Source: Stutzerimonas stutzeri (lineage in GTDB: Bacteria; Pseudomonadota; Gammaproteobacteria; Pseudomonadales; Pseudomonadaceae). From it: DNA of 64,000 nt. Shown here piece after piece: positions 18,389-27,201 of the stretch (position 1 is the stretch's first letter; the number at the start of each line of letters is the position of its first letter). The stretch lies in NCBI RefSeq assembly GCF_000952685.1, contig NZ_JYHV01000037.1, positions 496,001 through 560,000 of the forward strand, written 5' to 3'. Under the pieces are notes generated by a model that worked only from the letters and a program-made list of their open reading frames with translations, did no database searches and was not told the DNA's origin. The translations under genes were made by a program, and so were the position numbers.

Positions 18389-21238
18389 TCAGCGCTGCAG
18401 ACAGGCGCGGACCTGCCTGCGCAGCTCGTCCAGGTCCAGCGGTTTGGCCAGGCGAGCCTGACAGTTGATCTCCTCAGAGAGCTCGCTGGACGCACTCAGC
18501 ACGATGACCGGAACCTCCCGGGTAGCCGGCGTCTGGCGTAGCAGCGCCAGCAATTCCTTGCCCTTGAGTTCCGGCAGATTGAGGTCCAGCAGCAACAACT
18601 CCGGCGGATCGGCGAGCACATGTTTGAGGGCGGTCCGGCCGTTATCGATCACGCTGATTTCACCGATGTCGGCCAACGCCTTGCGTACCAGCAGCTGGCT
18701 GGCCGGATCGTCTTCCACGTAGACGATCCGCGGCCGCTCGTGGGGCGGCAGTACAGGCTCCGGCTCGAGCACCGGCAGCGCGACCCAGAACAGGCTCCCG
18801 GCACCCAGCTTGCTCTTCACACCGATGCTGCCTCCCATCAGCTTGGCGTATTCCAGGCTCAGCGACAGCCCGATACCGGCGCCCTGGATATTCGAATTCT
18901 CACGTCCTAGACGCTGGAACGGCGCGAACAATTGCGCCTGCAACGCCTCGTCGATGCCCAGTCCCGTGTCCTCGACCATCAGCCTTACCTGCCCGGCAGC
19001 CGTTTCGATGGACATCCGTATCCGGCCGGACGGGTTGTTGTACTTGATCGCGTTGGACAACAGGTTGAGCAACACCTGGCGCAGCCGTCTCGGCTCGGCC
19101 AGCACCTCGATGGGTGACGCCGGCAGGTCGAATTCCAGCTGCAGATCATGACGCTGGACATCAAGCGCGACCAGCTCGGCGCACTCTCGCATCAGCGCAC
19201 AGACCTCCACCCGCTTGAGCTCCAGCCGCGGCCGCTCGGCCTGCAGGCTCGACCAGTCGAGGATGTCAGCGAGGAGCTGATTGAGGTGGCGGCTGGCCAG
19301 CAGGATTTCGTCGAGATAGTCGGCCGCCTCCGGGTCGGTTTCAGGGGAACAGTCCATGCGCATCAGTTGGGCGAAGCCGAGGATGGCATTGAGCGGTGTT
19401 CGCAATTCATGGCTGATGCTGGAAATCAGATGGGTCTTGGCCTCGTTGGCCGCCTGGGCCTGTTGCGTGGCATGGCGCAGATCCTCTTCGACCCGCTTGA
19501 TCGCATCGATGTCGACATGAGTACCCGCCAACAGCGTGGCTTCGCCTGTCTGCGGATCGCGCTCGAGCACGCGGCCGCGACTCAGCAGCCAGTGATATTC
19601 GCCGAGCGCGTCGGCAAAGCGGAACTCGCATTCATAGCGCGTAGCATTTCCCGACTGCATACGCGCCAGCTCGGCACGCACGCGAGGCAAATCGCGCGGA
19701 TGGATGCGTTGGAAAAATTGCGCCGAGGCGAGTTTCGACGAGGGCAAGCCGAAGCGGTACGGGAGGCGCCCGCGCAGCTGCAGGGTGGCGTTGCGCATGT
19801 CGTTTTCCCAGAGGCTTTCGGTCGAGCTCTCGAGCACCAGTTCGAGACGCTTCTGCATCTGCGTCCGCTGCGCCTCGCTGAGCTCCAGCTGGCCACCGAT
19901 GGCCTGGGTGTGCTGGGCCAGATCGTCCAGTTCACGGATATTGGACGAGACCGACTGAGGCCGCCATTGACCCTGGCCGATCTGTCCCATCATCCGTGAG
20001 ATGCTGGCGATGGGCGCAAGCAGCGCCTGGCTGAGCCGCCGTGCACGCAGCCACATATAGGCGAAGAACAGCAGATAGAACAGCAGCAGGCCGGCAATCA
20101 GCAAATAGCCGATCTGCCGATAATGGCTGGCCAGGGTCGTGGTCTGGCTGAACACCGCAGCCTCGTCCACCACCGCCAGCAGATGCCAGCCCGTCGGCTC
20201 CACCGTGGCCCAGGCTACCAGCTGCCGACCATCATCGAGGCTCAGGCGCTGCACCCCGTCAGCCTGCGCGGCGACGGCGCTGGCCAGCTTGTCAGTACCC
20301 GGACGACGCCCGAGACGGAAATCCTCGGGCTTGAAGATCTCTCGCCGAATCGCTTCGTCGTAGGAGTGCTCGGTCAGCTCAGCGAGGCCGAACTGGCGCT
20401 CGCCCGCCTCGGGCAGGGCCATGATGTCGAGGTCGCGGCTGACCAGCATGGCATAACCGTTCCAAGGCACTCGCAGACGTCCGATCTGCTGCAGAATGCC
20501 GCTGACCGTGACGTCGATACCGCTGACCCCTTCCAGGAAATCGCCTCGATACACCGGCGCGATGGCTGACATCATCCACCCGTGCCCAGCCGGATCCAGG
20601 TAGACGTCGGTCCAGACCACCCGCCGCGCCGGGTTTTGCCAGGAGTTGGCCAGGTAATAGAAGTTGTAGCGGGGGATGTCCATGTCCGGCGGATACTGTT
20701 CCGCGGTGTTGAACCAGGGGTAGATGTGGTTATAGCTGTCCCAGCTGTTGAAATAGAGGCTGGCGATCAGCGGGTTGCCGGCGTGCAACTCCTTCATCAG
20801 CGGATCGAGACGGTGCAAGCGCGCCACCTTTTCCAGATCCTGCTGCTCGGGCGCGGTGGCGGCGGAGTAGAAACTGGCCGCGCCGCCGTTATCGATCGGG
20901 CTATAGCGCACCCCACCCTCACTCAGGGTCAGCGATGCAGGCGGCACCGGGCTGTCGTCCTCCAGCGCACGGAGGGTGAAATTGCGAAACAGGGCGGTGG
21001 TACTCGCCACTTGCTGCAACTGCTGACTGATGATCCGCGCTTCGCGGTCCACCGCCGCTTGCAGCTCGGCAAGCGCTGTCTCGCGTAGATACTCGATCTG
21101 CGCATCGCGGATGGCCGTGTTGGTCAGCAGGTAGGCCGCGATAAGCACCACCTCGACCAGCACCAGCGGAATCAGCGCGCTTTGAACGAAGGCGCGCCAG
21201 ATCCATTGACGTATCCCGACAGGGGTTTTCAATGACAC
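18389..21238 (-). CDS. Hybrid sensor histidine kinase with Cache sensor and receiver
   Basis: This 949-aa membrane sensor has TM1 at about residues 18-40 and a large periplasmic dCache-like domain to about residue 340. TM2 (IGYLLIAGLLLFYLLFFAYMW) and a linker/HAMP-like region follow, then a PAS domain (near 470-580). The HisKA H-box is ISSISHELRTPLNAILGFAQ and the ATPase domain has DTGLGID and GAGIGLSLS. A C-terminal receiver has DLNLP as phospho-acceptor and LAKP lysine. I chose the GTG at 21238 because GGAG lies seven bases upstream; an earlier GTG at 21289 is possible. Partner regulator and ligand are unknown. Confidence 0.88.
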   Translation of the reverse strand: MSLKTPVGIRQWIWRAFVQSALIPLVLVEVVLIAAYLLTNTAIRDAQIEYLRETALAELQAAVDREARIISQQLQQVASTTALFRNFTLRALEDDSPVPPASLTLSEGGVRYSPIDNGGAASFYSAATAPEQQDLEKVARLHRLDPLMKELHAGNPLIASLYFNSWDSYNHIYPWFNTAEQYPPDMDIPRYNFYYLANSWQNPARRVVWTDVYLDPAGHGWMMSAIAPVYRGDFLEGVSGIDVTVSGILQQIGRLRVPWNGYAMLVSRDLDIMALPEAGERQFGLAELTEHSYDEAIRREIFKPEDFRLGRRPGTDKLASAVAAQADGVQRLSLDDGRQLVAWATVEPTGWHLLAVVDEAAVFSQTTTLASHYRQIGYLLIAGLLLFYLLFFAYMWLRARRLSQALLAPIASISRMMGQIGQGQWRPQSVSSNIRELDDLAQHTQAIGGQLELSEAQRTQMQKRLELVLESSTESLWENDMRNATLQLRGRLPYRFGLPSSKLASAQFFQRIHPRDLPRVRAELARMQSGNATRYECEFRFADALGEYHWLLSRGRVLERDPQTGEATLLAGTHVDIDAIKRVEEDLRHATQQAQAANEAKTHLISSISHELRTPLNAILGFAQLMRMDCSPETDPEAADYLDEILLASRHLNQLLADILDWSSLQAERPRLELKRVEVCALMRECAELVALDVQRHDLQLEFDLPASPIEVLAEPRRLRQVLLNLLSNAIKYNNPSGRIRMSIETAAGQVRLMVEDTGLGIDEALQAQLFAPFQRLGRENSNIQGAGIGLSLSLEYAKLMGGSIGVKSKLGAGSLFWVALPVLEPEPVLPPHERPRIVYVEDDPASQLLVRKALADIGEISVIDNGRTALKHVLADPPELLLLDLNLPELKGKELLALLRQTPATREVPVIVLSASSELSEEINCQARLAKPLDLDELRRQVRACLQR

Positions 21239-21341
21239 TGCGCTGCTCCAGCGATCCGACTCAGGCCCCCGGCTGGCCACGGTGCGCACTGCATTGGCGG
21301 AACCGGACCGCGTTCAGTGTAATGACCGATAGCCCAGCGAC

Positions 21342-22157
21342 TCAGCGGTTCGCCAGCTCGATCAGCCCGGCACGCCACGCCACACCGCGTGGCAACGCCA
21401 GGAAGGATGGGTTGAGATAGCTTTCACGTGCCTCGTACGTCAGCGTGGCGCCGCCAATGTCCAACACCTCGCCCCCTGCACCCTCGAGCACGCCCTGGGC
21501 GGCGGCGGTGTCCCACTGCGAAGTTGGCGCCAGTCGCGGATAGCAGTCGGCAGCGCCCTCGGCCAGCAGGCAGAACTTCAACGAACTGCCGACGCTGGCC
21601 AGCACCAGCTCGCCGAAGCGCTGGCGCAGCCCGTCCAGTAACTGCTCCTGCGCCGGGCTCGAATGACGACGGCTGGCGACCACGGTGAACCCCTCGGCCG
21701 GTTCATGGCGCACCTGCAACGGCTGGGCCGCGCCATCGGCTTCGGCACGCCAGGCACCGAATTCGGCGCCGCCGTAGTAACAGCGGCCGTTGGCCGGAAT
21801 GCCTACCACGCCGAACAGCACCCGCCCCTGCTCGATCAGCGCCACGTTGACGGTGAACTCCTCGCTGCCGGCAATGAATTCCTTGGTTCCATCCAGCGGA
21901 TCGACCAGCCACCAGCGGGTCCAGCCGGCGCGCTCGGCCAGGCTCAGATTGCAATCTTCTTCGGACAGCACCGGAATGTTCGGATCCAGCGCACGCAGGC
22001 CGTCGGCCAACAGGTGATGCGCCGCCATGTCGGCCGCGGTCACCGGCGAGGCGTCCGCCTTCTCGTGCACCCGTACCTCATTGCGCCAATGTGGCAGGAT
22101 CGCCTGCCCGGCGTCGCGCACCAGGTCGATGACCCTGGCCAGATACGGATGACTCAT
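21342..22157 (-). CDS. cysQ: 3'(2'),5'-bisphosphate nucleotidase
   Basis: This 271-aa inositol-monophosphatase-fold enzyme removes the 3' phosphate of PAP produced in sulfate assimilation. Metal-binding motifs are SEEDCNL (near residue 65) and the DPLDGTKEF segment (near 87). The C-terminal SQWDTAAAQGVLEGAGG gives the third metal ligand. Its ATG overlaps the nudE stop by four bases, matching the conserved cysQ-nudE-yrfG neighbourhood. Confidence 0.94.
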   Translation of the reverse strand: MSHPYLARVIDLVRDAGQAILPHWRNEVRVHEKADASPVTAADMAAHHLLADGLRALDPNIPVLSEEDCNLSLAERAGWTRWWLVDPLDGTKEFIAGSEEFTVNVALIEQGRVLFGVVGIPANGRCYYGGAEFGAWRAEADGAAQPLQVRHEPAEGFTVVASRRHSSPAQEQLLDGLRQRFGELVLASVGSSLKFCLLAEGAADCYPRLAPTSQWDTAAAQGVLEGAGGEVLDIGGATLTYEARESYLNPSFLALPRGVAWRAGLIELANR

Positions 22158-22720
22158 CGGACGTACTCCCCTCGCTCGGTCAGCAGGTCCCGCGCCAGAT
22201 ACAGCGCCGCCAGAGCGCGTCCTTCGCTGAATTGCGGGTTCTGGATCAGGCTCGACAACTCGCGCAGATCGATCCGGTCGACGCGCATCGGCTCCGGCTC
22301 GTCGCCTGGCAGCTGTTCGGGATAAAGGTCGCGGGCCAGGACCACCTGAATTTTCTGGCTCATGTAGCCGGGCGAGAGGGATAGCTCGGTGAGCAATTCG
22401 AGGCGGCGCGCACCGAAACCAGCTTCTTCCTTCAACTCGCGGTTGGCAGCATCGAGCACGTCTTCGCCCGGCTCGATCAGGCCCTTGGGCAGCGACAGCT
22501 CATAGGTATCGGTGCCGCCGCAATATTCCTCGACCAGCAATGCCCGTCCGTCGGCATCCAGCGCGACGATCATCACCGCGCCATAGCCGGTGCCCTGGCC
22601 AACCAGCCGTTCGTAGGTGCGCTCGACACCATTGGAAAACCTCAGCTGCAGCTCCTCGACACGGAACAGACGGCTGGTGGCAACGATCTCACGGGCAAGC
22701 ACGGTAGGTTTCTGGCGCAT
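22154..22720 (-). CDS. nudE: ADP compounds hydrolase, Nudix family
   Basis: This 188-aa Nudix hydrolase acts on ADP-ribose, Ap3A and NADH-type compounds. The Nudix box GLIEPGEDVLDAANRELKEE fits the consensus and is followed by AGF. The start at 22720 (MRQKPTVLAREIVATSRLF) gives the usual length; the open frame continues to 22801 without family-like sequence. It is coupled to cysQ by a four-base overlap and is divergent from yrfG. Confidence 0.93.
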   Translation of the reverse strand: MRQKPTVLAREIVATSRLFRVEELQLRFSNGVERTYERLVGQGTGYGAVMIVALDADGRALLVEEYCGGTDTYELSLPKGLIEPGEDVLDAANRELKEEAGFGARRLELLTELSLSPGYMSQKIQVVLARDLYPEQLPGDEPEPMRVDRIDLRELSSLIQNPQFSEGRALAALYLARDLLTERGEYVR

Positions 22721-22842
22721 GGGGATATCCTTGAAACGCGAACCGCAATCATAACCCGCCTTTTTGCCATCGCCGTGAACGCTTTGCATCGAACCGACCA
22801 CTGCCGCACCATTGCATCAATCGCCGAAAAAAAGAGCCTGCC

Positions 22843-23535
22843 ATGATCGCTTCACTGCCCTGGTCCGACATCGATACCGTCCTGCTGGATATGGACGGCA
22901 CCTTGCTGGACCTGCATTTCGATAATCATTTCTGGCTCGAATTCCTGCCGCAACGTTACGCCGAACTGCACGGCATCAGCTACGCCATGGCCGAACTGGA
23001 GCTGGCTCCGTTATTCAACGAGCACGAAGGCAAGCTCACCTGGTATTGCCTGGATTTCTGGACCCGCGAGCTGAACCTGCCGATTCGCGAAATGAAGCGC
23101 GAAATCGCCGACCTGATCGCCCTGCGGCCAGCCGCCGACGAGTTCCTCGCCGCCCTGCGTGATGCAGGCAAGCGGGTGGTGCTGATCACCAATGCCCATC
23201 GCGACTCGCTGTCATTGAAGCTCGAGCGAATCGAACTGGCGCCCTGGTTCGACCGCCTGATCAGCTCTCACGACTACGGATTTCCAAAGGAGCAGGCACA
23301 GTTCTGGGACGCCCTGAAGGCGGATCTGGACTTCGACCCGGCCACATCGCTGTTCATCGACGACAGTCTGCCTGTTTTGCGCAGCGCTCGTGATTTCGGC
23401 ATCGCGTACCTGTTGGCCGTCAGCGAACCGGACAGCCGGCGCGGGCAAAAAAATACCGAAGAATTCACAGCCGTCAACGATTACCTGGAGCTGATCCGCA
23501 GCCTGCAGGGATATCGGCCTGAACCGCCGCTGTGA
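22843..23535 (+). CDS. yrfG: GMP/IMP nucleotidase, HAD family
   Basis: This 230-aa HAD-superfamily phosphatase dephosphorylates purine nucleotides. HAD motif I is LLDMDGTLLDL (Asp nucleophile near residue 16), motif II is VLITNAH, and motif III/IV is DYGFPKEQAQFW with LFIDDSLPVL. It starts MIASLPWSDIDTV and has normal length. It is divergent from nudE across 122 bp. Confidence 0.93.
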   Translation: MIASLPWSDIDTVLLDMDGTLLDLHFDNHFWLEFLPQRYAELHGISYAMAELELAPLFNEHEGKLTWYCLDFWTRELNLPIREMKREIADLIALRPAADEFLAALRDAGKRVVLITNAHRDSLSLKLERIELAPWFDRLISSHDYGFPKEQAQFWDALKADLDFDPATSLFIDDSLPVLRSARDFGIAYLLAVSEPDSRRGQKNTEEFTAVNDYLELIRSLQGYRPEPPL

Positions 23536-23723
23536 TGACTTAATTACAGCGGCCCGAGGTCGCCCATAAGCCAGTGGCCATTCGACAGGAATGATTAGGA
23601 TGGCGATGCGTCCAAACAGACAAGACAACGAGGCCCAGCCTCCGGCTGCGCCGCACCAGGCATCCGATGCCGCATAAACGCGACGACCGGCGAAATTGCT
23701 CGTCGCGCATCGATGGACAACCT

Positions 23724-25826
23724 ATGGCAGTAAACCCAGAGCCCTGGCCGGCCGGTACTAGTCAAATGAGCGGACGCATCCGCGGCCACGACTGGAGCGC
23801 AACGCCACTGGGCCCGATCGAAAACTGGCCCGTCCCGCTGCGAATCCTTCTCGACACGCTGCTCGACGCGCCGCTGCCCATGTGCGTGCTATGGGGCGAG
23901 ACCGGCTTGCAGCTGTACAACGATGCCCATGCCGCGCTGATCGGCCGTTACCATCCTGACGCTTTGGGTGCGCCCGTCGCCATCACCTGGGGTGCCATCT
24001 GGCCCGAGCTGATCGAAGCCCGCGAAACCAGCGACCGGAGCCAGGCGTGTCTGCTACGCAACCACCGTCTTTCAGAGGACGGTACCGCCGACGGGGCCGC
24101 CGCCTGGTTCGATCTGGCCCTCAGCCCGATCAGGGATGGCCAGGTAGTCGGCGGGCAGTTGGTGTGCCTGCGCCATAGCGAGGAACAAGCGCTGCGCCGC
24201 AGCGAAGCGGAGATCCGTATGATCACCGATGCGCTGCCGATCCTTATCGGCTACATCGATCGAGACCAGCGTTTTCGTTTCAACAACCACTATTACAAAG
24301 AATGGTTCGGGCATTCACCCGAATGGCTGCGGGGCAAAACCGTGCGCGAGGTGCTTGGCGAGGAAGGCTACGCGCTGCGCCAGAACCATATCGAAGCGGT
24401 CCTCGCCGGACAGACCATCAGCTTCGAGACCTCGAGTCCACACCGTGACGGCCAGGAACGCCACAGCCAGGTGCAATACCTGCCACGTCGGGATGCCAAC
24501 GGGCAGGTACAGGGATTCTTCGTCCTGGCGCAGGACGTCACCGAGCGCTGGCAGGCCGAGCAGGCACTGCGCGAACTCAACGAGACGCTGGAAAGCCGGG
24601 TGCAGGAACGTACCGAGGCCCTGGCCGAAGTCTATGAGCGGCTGGTCACTGAAATGGCCAGCCGCGAACAGGCACAGGAAGCCCTGCGCCAGGCACAGAA
24701 GATGGAAGCAGTGGGCCAGCTCACCGGCGGCATCGCCCACGATTTCAACAACATGCTCACCGGTATCATCGGCGGGTTGGATCTGATCCAGCGGTACAAC
24801 CAGTCGGGCCGCCACGGCGAAACCCAGCGTTTCATCGATGCCGCGGTGAACTCGGCCAATCGCGCCGCCGCACTGACCCATCGACTGCTGGCCTTCGCCC
24901 GGCGCCAGCCGCTGAATCTCAAGCGAGTCGATCTGAATGCCCTGGTCGAATCGATGCGCGACCTGATGGTGCGCACCCTCGGCAGTCATATTCTGATCGA
25001 CGCCATGTTGGCGCCGGATCTGTGGCCGGCCAACAGTGACGAGAACCAGCTCGAAAGCGCTCTGCTCAATCTGGTGATCAACGCCCGCGACGCCATGCCC
25101 GACGGCGGCAGCCTGTACATCGCCACCGCCAACGTGCATCTGCAGCGCCCATCGGAGGTGGGCGAGCTGGCACCCGGGCGCTACGTCAGCCTCAGTGTGA
25201 TCGACAGCGGTTTCGGCATGACACGCAAGGTGTTGGCTGCGGCCTTCGAGCCATTTTTCACCACCAAACCGATCGGCCAGGGCACCGGTCTCGGCCTGTC
25301 GATGATTTATGGCTTCGCGCGCCAGGCCGGCGGTCACGTGCAGATCCGCAGCGAACCGGGCAACGGCACCGAGGTCACGCTCTATTTGCCAGCGTACAAA
25401 GGGATGGCTTCGCCAGCAGCGCTGTCCGAGCCCTCGAAACAGGCCCCACAGGCACTGCAGGGTGAAACCGTGCTGGTGGTGGAGGATGATCCCGCCGTGC
25501 GTCTGCTGGTGTTGGACGTATTGGGTATGCTCGGTTACCGCGCATTGGAAGCAGCCGAAGGCGATGCCGCAGCGAAGATTCTGCAAAGCGGCGAGCACAT
25601 CGACCTGCTGATCTCAGACGTCGGTTTGCCGGGCATGAACGGTCGCCAGCTGGCCGACATCGCGCGTCAGCACCGCCCCGGGTTGCGTGTGCTGTTCATG
25701 ACCGGTTACGCCGAGCAGGCGGCCAGCAGCGGCTTTCTCGATACCGGCATGGACATGATCAGCAAGCCATTCTCCGTCGATCATCTGGCGACGCGGGTGC
25801 GCGACATGCTGGCAAGCGATTCCTAG
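23724..25826 (+). CDS. PAS hybrid histidine kinase with receiver domain
   Basis: This is a soluble hybrid kinase of 700 aa if the ATG at 23724 is used; in-frame ATGs at 23667 and 23766 are alternatives and none has a clear ribosome site. An N-terminal PAS-like region begins [14 protein letters not shown], a start often seen in this class. A second PAS follows (near residue 180-290), then a short coiled coil and HisKA with [19 protein letters not shown] as H-box. The ATPase domain has [11 protein letters not shown], and a C-terminal receiver has [10 protein letters not shown] and a KPF lysine. No membrane segment is seen, so it senses a cytoplasmic signal such as redox or light. Confidence 0.87.
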   Translation: MAVNPEPWPAGTSQMSGRIRGHDWSATPLGPIENWPVPLRILLDTLLDAPLPMCVLWGETGLQLYNDAHAALIGRYHPDALGAPVAITWGAIWPELIEARETSDRSQACLLRNHRLSEDGTADGAAAWFDLALSPIRDGQVVGGQLVCLRHSEEQALRRSEAEIRMITDALPILIGYIDRDQRFRFNNHYYKEWFGHSPEWLRGKTVREVLGEEGYALRQNHIEAVLAGQTISFETSSPHRDGQERHSQVQYLPRRDANGQVQGFFVLAQDVTERWQAEQALRELNETLESRVQERTEALAEVYERLVTEMASREQAQEALRQAQKMEAVGQLTGGIAHDFNNMLTGIIGGLDLIQRYNQSGRHGETQRFIDAAVNSANRAAALTHRLLAFARRQPLNLKRVDLNALVESMRDLMVRTLGSHILIDAMLAPDLWPANSDENQLESALLNLVINARDAMPDGGSLYIATANVHLQRPSEVGELAPGRYVSLSVIDSGFGMTRKVLAAAFEPFFTTKPIGQGTGLGLSMIYGFARQAGGHVQIRSEPGNGTEVTLYLPAYKGMASPAALSEPSKQAPQALQGETVLVVEDDPAVRLLVLDVLGMLGYRALEAAEGDAAAKILQSGEHIDLLISDVGLPGMNGRQLADIARQHRPGLRVLFMTGYAEQAASSGFLDTGMDMISKPFSVDHLATRVRDMLASDS

Positions 25827-25933
25827 CGCACCGGATACCCACCTGTGCGCAACGCGCATTGAAGCATCGTCTGGGGCCGCTCACACAAGCGCGATCGGCA
25901 CAAGAACACCGCGGCATTCGTGAAGCGGAAGGG

Positions 25934-26767
25934 CTATTCGGCGTTATTACTGGGGCTGTAGGCCCGCGGCGCGCTGTGGTGCGGCAGATGGATCAGATTG
26001 AGGTGGTGCTGGCGCGCCCAGCGCACGCAGAGGTCGGTCGGTGCCGACAGGCTGACCAGCGTCGACAACCCGGCACGCACGGCCTTGTGGATCAGCTCCA
26101 GGCTGCAACGGCTGGTGACCACGGCGAAGCCCCGCCGGCTGTCGCGGCCTTCTCGACGCAGCGCGCCGATCAGCTTGTCCAGCGCATTGTGCCGGCCGAT
26201 GTCTTCGCGACACAGCACGATTTCGCCGTGCTCGTCGACGTACAGCGCGGCGTGCAGCGCACCGCTTTGCCGCGCCAGGCGCTGCGCATCGTTGATCCGC
26301 GCGCGCAGCTCATGCAGATGCGCGGCCGGCGGCAAGGGGCTGGGCGTCAGCGTGGTCAGTTGCGGCAACGCCTGCTCGATCGCCTCCACGCCGCACAGAC
26401 CGCAACCGCTGGTGCCAGCGAGACTACGGCGCTGTTGCTTGAGCGCCCAGAACGCACGATTACCGATCTGCACCTCGGCGCTGAACGCCTCGCCGCGACG
26501 GCTGAGCTGGATGTCGTAGATTTCATCCACGCTTTCGACAAGCGCGCCGCTCAGGCTGAAGCCGACGACGAAGTCCTCCAGGGCACTGGGCGAGACCATC
26601 ATCACCGCATGGCTGATGCCGTTGTAGGCGATGGCCAGGGCGCACTCCTCGGCCAGCACCGCATTGCCCCGCTGCGCGGCAGCGTCCAGCTCGACGTAGC
26701 TGTAGGCCTCCGGCGCCGGGTTGGTGATGCGATCAGTGGCGAGCGGACGGGAGGCACGGCGTGACAT
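25934..26767 (-). CDS. fdhD: Formate dehydrogenase accessory sulfurtransferase
   Basis: This 277-aa FdhD/FdsC carries sulfur from a cysteine desulfurase to the molybdenum cofactor and so activates formate dehydrogenase. The redox motif CGLCG sits near residue 121 and carries the two sulfur-transfer cysteines. The segments LAEECALAIAYNGI and SRCSLELIHKAV are also typical of the family. It is the last gene of the fds locus, separated from fdsD by 122 bp that hold a repeat. Confidence 0.94.
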   Translation of the reverse strand: MSRRASRPLATDRITNPAPEAYSYVELDAAAQRGNAVLAEECALAIAYNGISHAVMMVSPSALEDFVVGFSLSGALVESVDEIYDIQLSRRGEAFSAEVQIGNRAFWALKQQRRSLAGTSGCGLCGVEAIEQALPQLTTLTPSPLPPAAHLHELRARINDAQRLARQSGALHAALYVDEHGEIVLCREDIGRHNALDKLIGALRREGRDSRRGFAVVTSRCSLELIHKAVRAGLSTLVSLSAPTDLCVRWARQHHLNLIHLPHHSAPRAYSPSNNAE

Positions 26768-26792
26768 GGCGTTGGGTTCCTCGCAATGATCG

Positions 26793-26865
26793 TAGGGTGG
26801 ATCGCGCTTTTATCGATCCACCATAGGCGCCGCGACGGCGGATGAAAAGACCGTCATCCACCCTA
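26793..26865. repeat. GTAGGGTGGAT-type intergenic repeat
   Basis: TAGGGTGGAT (26793-26802) and ATCCACCCTA (26856-26865) pair as outer arms. An inner pair, GGTGGATCG and CGATCCACC, can form an alternative stem. Two further units of this family lie at 53369-53532. It is located between fdsD and fdhD and could affect the relative expression of the two. Confidence 0.6.
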
Positions 26866-26889
26866 TGCCGAACCAGGACCTTATGCTGC

Positions 26890-27132
26890 TCACGCCACCT
26901 GCGGTTCGATCTGCTCACGCAGCCCTTGCAGCGCCTGCAGGGCGAACTCGCTGAGCCCTTCGCCGCCGTGGGCGTCCAGATGCGCATAGAGTGCGGTGCG
27001 CATCTGCGGGTCCCACTGGCGCCTGAGGTGCTGGGCGAATTCGCTGCGCGCCTGGGCGGGGTCGGGTTGGGAGGCGAAGAAGGCGCCGATCTGGTTGGCC
27101 ATCTTGATCAGTTGCGTGGCATTCATGCCCAT
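26890..27132 (-). CDS. fdsD: Formate dehydrogenase delta subunit
   Basis: This small 80-aa FdsD-type protein begins MGMNATQLIKMANQIGAFF, the recognisable family start. A 13-residue longer reading has no homology-like sequence. FdsD is needed for activity or assembly of soluble NAD-dependent formate dehydrogenases, but its exact role is unclear. It lies 69 bp after fdsA, across a strong hairpin. Confidence 0.87.
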   Translation of the reverse strand: MGMNATQLIKMANQIGAFFASQPDPAQARSEFAQHLRRQWDPQMRTALYAHLDAHGGEGLSEFALQALQGLREQIEPQVA

Positions 27133-27171
27133 CTGCACACCTCGATGCGCTGAAGAGAAAACAGGAGCCAA

Positions 27172-27194
27172 CGGCGGGCCGCGAAGGCCCGCCG
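27172..27194 (-). promoter_or_regulatory. Strong hairpin between fdsA and fdsD
   Basis: CGGCGGGCC (27172-27180) pairs perfectly with GGCCCGCCG (27186-27194) around a five-base loop, just after the fdsA stop. On the minus strand it is followed by TTGGCTCC, not a T-run, so partial termination or transcript protection is more likely than full termination. Confidence 0.5.
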
Positions 27195-27201
27195 CTGGGG
27201 T